From Akebia trifoliata (lineage: Eukaryota; Streptophyta; Magnoliopsida; Ranunculales; Lardizabalaceae): DNA of 64,000 nucleotides. The notes under the pieces are model-generated. The model was not told where the DNA came from, did not search any database, and saw only the letters and a program-made list of their open reading frames with translations. The stretch is from the NCBI GenBank assembly GCA_017979445.1, contig JADQWC010000118.1, positions 1 to 64,000 of the forward strand, in the 5' to 3' direction. Shown piece after piece: positions 22,770 to 32,361 of the stretch. Each line of letters starts with the position of its first letter. The first letter of the stretch is position 1. A program made the position numbers and the translations under genes.

Positions 22770-24404
22770 TTGGGGCAGTTAGCTCTTTCTTTGAGTGGGA
22801 GAGAGAAAGGTCAATTTCCTAGTCAGACTATCCCTAACCCTAGAGGTCAACCTTTGATTCCAAACGGATCAAAAGGTCAATACGAAATAGGAAGCCATTC
22901 TGGAGCTCCACAAGACTCAGTCCAGGCTATCCACACCTTGCGTTCGGGAAAGAAGGTAGACAACAAAGTCCAACCTATTGACACGGGAGAAAAGGTCTTA
23001 GAAAAGGACAAAGTTCAAAAAGAAGCCATAGAGTCTCCAACAGAGAAGAAGAAAGATTTGGAAAATCCTCCTATCATTTTGCCAATTCCAAAAGCTCCAT
23101 TTCCCCATCACCTTAGAGATTCTAAAAAAGGTAAGCAGTTTGAGGGTGTCTTAGAAGTCTTCCAAAATGTGCATATCAATATCCCATTCCTAGATGCCAT
23201 TAAGCAGAAACCTTCTTATGCGAAATTCTTAAAGGATTTGACCACAGCTAAAAGGAAAACACCATTTCCTCGGGAAGCTATTATGGCAGCTCAAGCTTCG
23301 TCACTCATCCAACAAACGATTGCACCAAAATTTAAGGATCCTGGATGTCCGACAATTTCTATTCATATTGGAAATCAAGTGGTCGAAAAATGTCTCTTAG
23401 ACTTAGGGGCCAGTGTGAACCTTTTACCCTATTCGGTTTATAAACAATTAGGTTTGGGGGTTTTGAAACCCACAGATATCACGTTGAGTCTAGCCGATAG
23501 GTCCATAAAAATTTTAAAGGGTATAGTTGAGGACGTGATAGTTAAAGTCAAAGATTTCTATTTTCCTGTTGACTTTGTTGTCTTAGACACAGAGCCAGTC
23601 ATCAATTCGAACAGTCATATTCCTATCATCTTAGGACGTCCATTCTTAGCCACGTCTGACGTAGTCATTCATTGTAGAAACGGAATTATGACTTTAGCAT
23701 TTAGGGATATGAAAGTGAAACTGAACGTCTTCCACAATTTCCAAGGAATTGATGTAGATGATGGTATGGAGGAAGTGAACATGATAGATACGCTAGTCAA
23801 TCAAACGTATCAAGAATTAGGGTACTCTGATCCCCTAACGAAATGTTTGGCTCATTTTGGCCTTGACTTGGACGTAGAAGAGTCTATAAGCGAAGTCAAT
23901 GTTTTGCTTGAATCCGTTCCACTCTTAGATTCTGTGTGGTGGCACGCAAAAGCTGAAAGTCTTCCTGTGCGCACATCCAATCTTGTTCCTTCTCATGTCG
24001 AGCCTCCAAAATTGGAACTCAAGTCTCTTCCAGAGACATTGAGATATGCATTTCTTGGCAAGAATCAAACCTTGCCTGTGATCATTTCCTCTCACCTCAA
24101 TGAAGTCCAAGAGGGAAAGTTGTTAGGAGTATTAAGGGAACATCAAGAAGTTATTGGTTGGAGCATAGCTGACATCAAGGGAATTAGTCCATCTGTGGTG
24201 ATGCACCACATTCGTTTAGAGGATTTTGCTAAACCTTCCTTAGAATCTCATAGACGACTAAATCCTGTCATGAAAGACGTGGTTCGGATGGAAGTGATGA
24301 AATTGCTAGATGCGGGTATTATCTATCCTATCTCTGACAGTCGTTGGGTGAGTCCTATACAAGTAGTTCCTAAGAAATCTGGTATCACTGTGGTAGTGAA
24401 CTAA
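22770..24404 (+). pseudogene. Gag end, protease and RT start of element A (544 codons)
   Basis: The longest open frame in the window. Residues 1-200 are a proline- and lysine-rich linker. Residues around 208-214 read L-L-D-L-G-A-S, the retropepsin active site in the D-L-G-A-S form common in Athila, with D at 23400-23402; I-L-G-R-P-F-L-A near 23630 is the C-terminal protease motif. Then follow a spacer and the RT start (R-R-L-N-P-V-M-K-x-V-V, L-L-D-A-G-I-I-Y-P). The frame stops at a TAA (24402-24404) inside the RT where sense sequence continues in the same frame. The 5' boundary is only the first ATG after an in-frame TAG. Confidence 0.85.
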
Positions 24405-25062
24405 GACGACGAATTAATCCCCACTCGAGTCCAAAATGGATGGAGAGTGTGTATCGATTATAAGAAACTCAACTCGATGACTCCTAAGGATCATTTTCCC
24501 TTACCTTTCATTGATCAAATGTTAGAGCGTCTAGCAGGACATTCTTATTATTGCTTCTTAGATGGTTATTCCGGGTACAACCAGATACCTGTTGCCTCCA
24601 ATCGATCAAGAGAAAACAACGTTCACCTGTCCCTTTGGAACTTTCGCGTATCGTCGCATGCCTTTTGGATTATGCAATGCACCCGCTACTTTTCAACGGT
24701 GCATGATGAGTATATTTTCTGACATGCTAGAAAGATATCTCGAAGTGTTCATGGATGATTTTTCAATTTTCGAAGACAAGTTTTGAGGAATGTCTCCATC
24801 ACTTGACTTTGGTCCTTCAACTTGCAAAGAGGTCAATCTAGTCCTCAATTGGGAAAAATGCCATTTCATGGTAACATCGGGGATTGTGCTAGGGCACATT
24901 GTTTCTGCTAAAGGGATTGAGGTAGATAAGGCAAAGGTAGGTCTAATTGAAAAATTACCACCTCCTAGAACGGTCAAAGAATTAGGTCATTCCTAGGCCA
25001 TGCGTGTTTTTATCGTAGATTCATTAAAGATTTCGGGAAAATCTCGAAGCCTTTATGTGAGC
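24405..25062 (+). pseudogene. Reverse transcriptase (main part) of element A
   Basis: After the TAA the same frame goes on with E-L-I-P-T-R and R-V-C-I-D-Y-K-K-L-N. A shift near 24597 moves to the frame with F-A-Y-R-R-M-P-F-G-L-C-N-A-P and the catalytic F-M-D-D-F (24748-24762). Further shifts near 24785-24830 precede N-W-E-K-C-H-F-M-V and G-I-V-L-G-H, and one near 24985 follows. RT copies the element RNA into DNA in the particle. All residues of the palm motif are present; only the frame is destroyed. Confidence 0.85.
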
Positions 25063-25064
25063 TA

Positions 25065-25505
25065 TTGGGAAAGGATGTTCATTTCGACTTTTCAGAGTCA
25101 TGTCTCTCTGCGTTCAACAAACTCAAGTCCGAGTTAACCTCGGCACCCATTATTCAACCTCCAAACTGGAGCATTCCATTCGAAGTTATGTGCGACGCTT
25201 CAGATTATGCAATAGGCGCTGTTTTGGGTCAGCGAATTGAAAAACAACCTCATGTTATCCAATATGCTAGTAAAACCCTTAACAATGCTCAGCTTAACTA
25301 CTCTACAACGGAGAAGGAAATGCTAGCAGTGGTCTATGCCGTTGAAAAATTCCGCCCCTACCTTATAGGATCTAAAGTTGTGATCTACACAGACCACGCA
25401 GCATTGAAGTACCTTTTATCAAAGAAAGATGCTAAAGCAAGATTAATCCGTTGGATTCTACTTCTACAAGAGTTTGATCTCGAGATCCGAGATAAAAAAG
25501 GGTAG
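25065..25505 (+). pseudogene. RNase H of element A
   Basis: 146 open codons with the three acidic sites in V-M-C-D-A-S (D44, 25194-25196), T-E-K-E-M-L-A and Y-T-D-H-A-A. It degrades the RNA strand during cDNA synthesis. A one-base shift at the G-G-G-T-A-G run near 25500 separates it from the integrase start (V-A-D-H-L-S-R). The domain itself looks intact; only its connections are broken. There is no second archaeal-type RNase H here, unlike in element D. Confidence 0.85.
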
Positions 25506-26916
25506 AAAATGTCGTAGCTGATCACTTGTCTAGGATAGTTAACAAGCCATCCGAGGAATCCTTACCCATCTCTGAATCCTTTCCCGATGAGCAACTTATG
25601 CAAATCTCTCAAGCCAATGCTCCATGGTATGCGAACATTGTCAACTACCTAGTTACAGGTCAATTCCCAGTCAAAATGACTAGTCAAGAGAAACTTCGTC
25701 TTCTGTCAAAAACAAAATGGTATTTCTGGGATGAACCATACTTATTTAAGTATTGTCCCGATCAAATCATTAGACGTTGTATTTCAACCTATGAGCAAGT
25801 CAGTATCCTAGATTTTTGCCATAATCATGCCTGCGGAGGGCACTTCAGTGGTAAGAAGACCGCCATGAAAATCATACAATGCGGTTTTTTCTGGCCTAGT
25901 ATTTTTCGTGATGCCCACGAGTTTAGCAAATCTTGTGATAGATGTCAGAGATTAGGAAAAATCTCTAAGAGAAATGAAATGCCTCAAAATCCTATCCTGA
26001 TCATCGAAATTTTTGAACGTGTGGGGTATAGACTTCATGGGACCCTTTCCTTATCTCCCAGGGTTACCAATACATCCTACTTGCCGTTGACTATGTGTCA
26101 AAATGGGTCGAAGCTGTGGCATGTAGAACTAACGATCACAAAGTTGTGATAAAATTCATCAAGGAGACGATTTTTTCAAGATTTGGTACTCTACGAGCTA
26201 TCATAAGTGATGGTGGCTCGCATTTTTGCAACAAGATATTTGCTGCGTTGATGAAGAAATACCTCATAACGCATAAGGTTACCACACCTTACCACCCACA
26301 AACAAGTGGACAAGTGGAGATTTCTAACAGGGAAATAAAGACTATCTTAGAAAAAACAGTCAATCCTTCAAGGAAAGATTGGTCTTTGAGATTGAGTAAT
26401 TCACTCTGGGCCTATAGGACTGCATTCAAGACACCCATAGGGATGTCTCCCTACCGGTTAGTTTTTGGCAAGGCCTGCCATCTCCCTGTAGAACTAGAAC
26501 ATCGTGCATATTGGGCGATCAAACGCCTCAACTTTGATTTTGATAAAGCCGGTGAGAAGCGAAAGTTACAACTAGACGAGTTAGAAGAGATTAGAAATGA
26601 CTCGTATGATTGTGCCAAAAGGTACAAAGAGCGTACCAAATTCTTTCACGATAGGCACATTCTTAGGAGGAATTTCATTCCTAATCAAAAAGTTTTGTTG
26701 TATGATAATAAACTCCACCTTTTTCTTGGAAAACTTAAGTCTCGATGGACTAGCCCATATATTATCCAAACAGTTTACCCCCATGGTGCTGTTGAAGTCC
26801 TTAATCCTAAGGACGGATCCACTTTCAAAGTGAATGGCCAACGTCTCAAACCGTTTCTCGAGTATGTTCCGCAGGAGGAAGTTCTTTTTCTCGATGATCC
26901 CGTCTATCAAAATTAA
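25506..26916 (+). pseudogene. Integrase of element A
   Basis: Frame 25526-26149 holds the zinc-binding part (H-N-H-A-C-G-G-H-F and C-D-R-C); frame 26095-26916 (273 codons) holds most of the core and the C-terminus. Catalytic residues: the first D at 26031-26033 in G-I-D-F-M-G, in a segment that is out of frame; then I-S-D-G-G (26209-26211) and G-Q-V-E with exactly 35 residues between. The C-terminus has F-L-G-K-L-K-S-R-W and V-N-G-Q-R-L-K-P-F and no chromodomain. Stop TAA at 26914-26916. Confidence 0.85.
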
Positions 26917-28204
26917 CTATGTTTTCGTCTAGCTAAAGACGTTAAACTTAGCGCTTCTGGGAGGCAATCCATGCACTTCAAGGGACATTGTGTTAAATAT
27001 CAACAGGAATATAAGGTCTTTCTCAGGTGCTATCTAACCCACTTCATTTCATTTTGTCAATTTCAATTTTACCTTTGCATGTATATGTTGAAATATTGAG
27101 GACAATATAATGTTTAAGTTTGGGGGTGTATGGGTTGGATTTCCACTTATTATTTTCTTCTTTTATACAAAAAAAATTGTAAAATATTTGGTTGGCAACT
27201 TTGTTGTATTTTTCTCAAAGTCTTAGCTTGTATCTTTTAAGCACTTAGTGAAAAATTTTAATCAGTCTTTCATTGGAAGCTATGATCTGGAGTCCCCATT
27301 TATGTTTCTCTTAGGCAAAAATTAGAGCAAAGTTATCTTTTGGTTTATAGTCACTTCTAATAAGTTACCAAGAGTCTAGATTGTATTAAAAGAGCTTGTT
27401 ACCTTCTTTCTACCTAGAGTTTAAGGAAAAACTAGGTTTGATGAACTTTGACTTCCTTGTTCAATTGGTTGATTGATTAGAAGAAAAACAGAACTGGATT
27501 GTATACACCTTGTACAGCAACCATTGAATTAGACTGGGTACCTTGAAAAGGGCTGCCTACTTTTCTTAGAAAAATAGTGAAGAAGTAATATATAAAAAAA
27601 AAAAAAAAAAAAAGAGAAAAAGTCAAAGATCCAAAAGTTTATGTAAAGTTTTAGTAGGGTGAAAGCCATCAAGTGTAAAAATGTGAGTATACTGAAATAT
27701 CACAGATAAAGCCCCTTAGAGGTATTAAAGTGAATATCCACACTTCTCACTACCCCAGACAGGATGCTAAGTTTAGAATTAAACCCTAAGTTACTCCAGT
27801 TATTCTTGAGTAGTTAGAAAGTTGAAACTCATTTTGGGAAATCGAATCTCTTAAATTTCTGAGTTAGAATCACTATCGCTTAAGGTCAATTTAAGTCTAA
27901 GTTTTGTCGTAGAGAAATAAGGGTTGGGACTCTATACCAAGCAGTACTTCTAATTGATTGACAAAAAAAAAAATATATATATACTTGTGCTTTTCAATAT
28001 AAGTTTTGATTTTGACTATTTTTACTTCAAAGTTGTTTTCAAATTTTGTGAGTATATTTTCTGCAAACCCTCACGAGTCAAACTCGTCTACTAGGGGTAA
28101 CCTAGCGGTTCAAGGGCTTGCTGCATTCGCTAAATGCAGTCGAGGTGCCTGCGAAAGTGGCAGTTTTATTTTCTAGAAACTAGAAAAAGGTAAGTTTGGG
28201 GGTG
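26917..28204 (+). other. Post-pol noncoding region and polypurine tract of element A
   Basis: No env-like frame is present, although many Athila elements carry one here. Blocks shared with element 1 (about 900-2273): GACGTTAAACTTAGCGCTTC with GGGAGGCAATC (26938-26970), AAGTTTGGGGGTGTATGGGT (27117), the GACTGGGTACCTTGAAAAGG block (27531), the AAAGCCCCTTAGAGGTATTA block (27711) and TTGCTGCATTCGCTAAATGC (28117). A poly(A) run lies at 27594-27613. The polypurine tract AAGTTTGGGGGTG (28192-28204) primes plus-strand DNA and abuts the LTR. Confidence 0.65.
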
Positions 28205-29417
28205 TGATGAGTGTTTCCAAACACTCAATTATACGCACATTTTCCGGATATTTATCTTGATTTTTGTACCTATTTCTCTATATTAAGATAATAATCATGA
28301 TAAGCCTCAAACCACCACGTTGCATGTTAATTAGGCTTAATTATATATAAATAAATTCATTTTCTAGATAAATCTAATTACGTGTGTTTCTTGTGCAGAA
28401 AATCAACAATTTGGAATCAAAATCTCAAGGAAAAAGCATTTGGGCCCACTTTGGAATGCCCTAATCCTTTGGAATGCCCTAATCCTTAACTCATATTCTC
28501 CTCTTTTGTCTTTTTGTGCAAAGAAAAGTGGAGGCTACTTTTAGACTCTTCTACACACATTTTTCTCTATAAATAGAGCCTTCATTTCTAGAGAAAGGGT
28601 CCCATCTTGGTTCTCTTATCCAAGACTCCTTTATCTAAGACTCTTTGCCTATTCTCTTATTTTTTGTATTTTCATTTTCTAGTTATTTCCTTTTGGCTAA
28701 TTAGTCTTGTAAGAAGTAGAAGAAGAAGAAGTTGTAATTTTCTCCATGAAATGAAGAAAAGTTCTTTCATCTCTTATCTTCCCTCTCTTGCAATGACATT
28801 AGGCTAAGTTCCCCTCCATTGGAGAGTGGAAAAGCCTAGAGCAAGTTCTTGTGTTATTTTTTATTTCATGCCTTTCTTTTATTTAAAATGCTTATGAATT
28901 CTCTTTAAGTTTCTTGCACCTTTTATTCTTAATATAGATACTTTATGCTTAGATTAGATCAAGATAAAGTATGCTTAAACTAGATAATTGGTAGTAGGAA
29001 GTTTTCAAAGAATTCTACTTTGTTTATGTTCCCTTATTTCATTTCATTTGCAAAACTTTCCGATCTAAGTAGCTAACACCAAGCCCTTACGATTGAGTTA
29101 TAAAAAGGCTTGAAACAAAGAATTGCTCATCAACATGTTCTAGGTAGATCCACCTCTAATGGTGTTTTAATTTCATAAGTTTACTTGCTTTTAATTTCAC
29201 TTACTTTAGTTTCTTTTCTAGTAATTTTACATTTTCTTATAGGTTCAAAAATACAAAGAAAAACAGTTTTAATTTCTTTTAGTTAATTTGAATTTTAACT
29301 TCTTAGCTTAACTCTATTCCTCCTTTCTCTTGGGTTCGATCCTCTACTTGCCCCACAAGTAAGGTAAACGTAAGATTATTATTAACTCCGGTGAGAAGAA
29401 CAACGATAGTCTCATCA
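28205..29417 (+). repeat. 3' LTR of element A, full length
   Basis: 1213 bp, starting TGATGAGTGTTT and ending GTCTCATCA, so the ends form the inverted pair TGATGAG/CTCATCA. A 19-bp tandem word (GGAATGCCCTAATCCTT) is doubled at 28454-28488. TATA box at 28568-28576. A short open frame 28607-28807 inside it has no protein features. The right flank is the interrupted family-B LTR. Confidence 0.9.
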
Positions 29418-29639
29418 GCCGGGTTGGTGCCTAACACCTTCTAACCCCGTAATTTGATCCTCGAACTCAGTTATTTTTTTAAGTAGATTAGTTGTCTTTA
29501 TCCGTTTAGAGTCAAAATTTAGTTCCTAGACCGTAATAACTAGGTGGCGACTCCCAAACCTCAAAGGTCAAAAGCGGATCCGCGCACCCCGCGGATCGAG
29601 GACGCTTTCAGTAACCCCCTCTTTCAAGAGCACACAATC

Positions 29640-29890
29640 CAACTTCATGTTGATGTCAACTATGCGTTGATGCCAGCGTCGTGTTGATGTAATCCCATTT
29701 CAGAAAACACGTAATCCATCTTCATATTGATGCTAGCTCCATCCTGATGCCAGCTCCATACTGATGTAACGCCTCCTTGTACTCCAACTCCATGTTGATG
29801 CTAATTCTATATTGATACCAACTCTGTGCTGATACCAACTCCGTGCTGAAGTCAGTTTCTGTACTGACGTTAGCTCTGCGCTAATGAACC
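29640..29890. repeat. Minisatellite, unit about 18 bp
   Basis: About 14 degenerate units of the type CCAACTCCATGTTGATG follow one another, with variants such as CCAGCTCCATACTGATG and CCAACTCTGTGCTGATA. Confidence 0.65.
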
Positions 29891-30107
29891 TCGTTTTAAT
29901 CTTATTCATCTTTAAAAAAAAATAGTTGTCATCACTAAAAATTGAACCAGACTTAATAACTCATCATACATTTCATATTGTTACCCATATAATATTCTTC
30001 CTAGTGTGTAGGTGACAAGCGATAACATGAATTCGTTCAAGATAACAATTGATTTTCTATCTACCATCTATAACATTGAAGAAAGTTTTTGAACATTTCT
30101 TAATGAA

Positions 30108-30320
30108 AAAAATGCATTCCCTTCTTGGGAATATTTATCTGACATTCGTCCTCAAAAAGAGTATTAATTTAGAATGTCCATTTAAAAAAAACACAAAAAT
30201 CAAAATTTTGAAATTTAAAAAAAAAAGGTTGTATTCCCTTATTGGGAATATTTATCGAACTTTCGTCCTCAAGAAATGTATTAATTTAGAACGTTCATTT
30301 AAAAAAAACAAAAAAATTAC
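30108..30320. repeat. Tandem duplication of about 120 bp carrying an open frame
   Basis: Copies at about 30108-30200 and 30230-30320 share ATTCCCTT(C/A)TTGGGAATAT and TTCGTCCTCAA. The frame 30049-30408 (119 codons) stays open across both, giving a repeated G-N-I-Y-x-T-F-V-L-K-K-x-I-N-L-E segment. There is no domain I recognise; TTCCC..GGGAA is itself a short palindrome. Probably noncoding. Confidence 0.5.
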
Positions 30321-32042
30321 TATTATATTTCTCAAAAAAAAATATATGTATACATATGTATATCAAAAACATCTTTTAATTATGAGCGTCATGACTACAA
30401 AGAATTGAGAATTAATGAATGACATAGGTATCCTATCAAATTGTGAAGAGTTAGAGTCGATTCAATAAGAAAATTGAAGACGACTCAAGAAACCTAAAGA
30501 TTATCATCATACTCTCTTCAATCCCTTTTGATTATTCTTGGCCCGCATGAGTATAAATTACAAATGATAAAACAATAAAAAATAGGTAAAACTGGGACAT
30601 TTATCACATTTCTCAGTCTAAGACAATAAAAAATCTCATTCATCCAACAAAAGCTTTCTTTTTAAAAGTACCAACTCGAGTTTTCATTATCCTTCAATTA
30701 CTTAGAATTGGGGTATGCCATCCCACATTATGGCAATTTTGAAAAAATGAAAACAAAAAAGAAAAAAAATGAGAATGTCATTTCAAATATATATATATAT
30801 ATACCTTTCAAAGTAGCTCGGATAAAAATTCAATGAAGTATGGTTAAAATCATTAATCATCTCAAAATTCATCAAATCAAAGATTTCAATCGAGTTTTGC
30901 GCCACAAAATTGAGGAATTAATAAGGCAAACCTTGTCAGACCCCGTGTTTGGGTAGTCACTTTCCATCAATCACCCAATTTCATCAAATCTAAGATTTCA
31001 AACGAGCTACTTGCCATGAAATCAAAGAATCCAAAGAGACTAAACCCTCTCAGACCCCATGCATAACTGTCTTCTAAATCCATCATCCCACTTGATGCTC
31101 TCAAACGTGCGTAAATGGGTTCTTTCTGACTCATGTAAAATAAGATGTAGTTTTCTTCTCACCAAAAAATAGAATAAAAGGCAAATTTCCATTTTAATAT
31201 ATCCATTATATCCAATTACATTTCAAGCTTATACCATTTCTTCAAAAACTTCAACCCTATCTAGGTTACATCCTTAAATTAAGTCATCTATTATTGTGAA
31301 ATGATTTAAAAATAATACTTCTACCCCGAATGTTCATTGACAATGAAGGAATAACTTTCTATGAGAAGTTTATAAGAAGTATATTGTGATTTGAAAGGGC
31401 ACAATAAAAACTTACAAAAGTGTTGTGAATAAAAGAATAAAATCATAGTAAGATCAAACACCATAGGCATGATTAAAACCTAAAAGGGCATCAATGCGCA
31501 AAAATTATTGAGTCAACCTTAGTGAAAATCATAGTTGGCACCATGGGCATGAATAATAAAAAAAATAAAAAATAATAAAAATAAAAGAAATATCATCTTT
31601 ATCCACCAATCACTCTCTAGCTCGACAATGCTTGAAGTTTGAATACTCTTCAATCTGTCAATATCTCATATATATTCTAAAGTCCACCACTTATCACCAA
31701 TCATCACACAATCTTTTATCTCATCATCAACCACCATCTAGTCATTTTCTATACTTTTGTCGATATCCGATGGTGGGGATGATTCTAAAAGACCTTAAAG
31801 AGAATTGAGGAAAACTACTATCTATTTAATAGGCACACTCTGGTCAATATTAAACAAAGTTTGATTCTTGATATAGTCATTATGCTCATACTAAAAGGAT
31901 AACTTAAAAATAAATAAATAAAACAAAGACTTTTCTACATGCATCATGCAAACTAGTACTTCGGGTCTCTTTTGAAAAGTTCAATCTATTCCTTAAAAAC
32001 AAATATTGAATTATCTGAGGTCAATAAATATCAAAATTATTT

Positions 32043-32361
32043 TGCCTAAGCACTTTCTTAGCAGTATTGTTCCTCACTAAGAGCATAAAACTACTTGTTG
32101 CTCCTCAGTAAGAGCCTAAAATTGCTTGTTGCTCATCAGTAAGAACTTAAAATCATTTTTTTTCTTTAGTAACAGCCTAGACTACATCTTACCCCTCAGT
32201 AAGAGTTTAAAACTATTTATTGCTCCTTAGCAAGAGCTTAAAATTATTTTTTGATCCTCAGTAAGAACCTAAAACTCCTCAATAAGAGCTTAAAACTACT
32301 TGTTGCTCTTCAATAAGAGTTTAAATTACATTTTACTCCTTAGTAATAACTTAACACTTCT
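32043..32361. repeat. Tandem array of about 40-bp units, left half
   Basis: Seven to eight degenerate units read roughly TTGCTCCTCAGTAAGAGCCT then AAAACTACTTG. The array is in the 3' region of element E and was the insertion site of element C (TSD CTTCT at 32357-32361). Its other half is at 53250-53605. Confidence 0.75.

Larger units (their letters stand above)
20089..29417 (+). mobile_element. Element A: Athila-like Ty3/gypsy element, nearly full coding region
   Basis: Order: 5' LTR fragment, leader, gag, protease, RT, RNase H, integrase, 1.3 kb of noncoding DNA, polypurine tract, full 3' LTR. The RT has the P-I-S-D-S-x-W-V-S-P and F-M-D-D-F motifs typical of Athila and there is no chromodomain. 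Coding is broken by two TAG and one TAA stop and by several single-base frameshifts. The 5' LTR has lost both ends and the PBS is gone, so the copy is dead although its two LTRs look about 99% alike by eye over 725 bp. Confidence 0.85.
19019..29610 (+). mobile_element. Family-B LTR split by element A
   Basis: The left part 19019-20088 starts TATAGACACCCC and follows the LTR of element B from its start to about 40600. The right part 29418-29610 resumes at GCCGGGTTGGTGCCTAACAC and ends GGACGCTTTCA, like 41060-41261. Element A lies between. About 440 bp of LTR (TATA box and R region) are missing at the left junction. No PBS follows, so it behaves as a solo LTR. The outer flanks GGCAT and GTAAC do not form a TSD, which points to recombination or deletion rather than a simple solo LTR. 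Confidence 0.7.
29611..32361 (+). other. Internal 3' region of Tat-like element E, left part
   Basis: No pol domain. It holds a minisatellite (29640-29890), a 120-bp duplication (30108-30320), two copies of a module with CAGACCCC(G/A)TG (30935 and 31052) that recurs at 54165 just before the E 3' LTR and, inverted, at 11260 in element D, and the tandem array beginning at 32043. Element C interrupts it at 32362 and the array continues at 53250. The left limit is where the family-B LTR ends, and whether the first kilobase belongs to E is not certain. Confidence 0.5.

Noticed and set aside
26917..28204. Env-like gene in element A
   Set aside because: No frame above 60 codons with a signal peptide or membrane segment lies between integrase and 3' LTR.
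28607..28807. 66-codon frame in the A LTR
   Set aside because: Lies in the LTR R-U5 region, is disrupted in the 5' copy by single-base indels, and has no domain.
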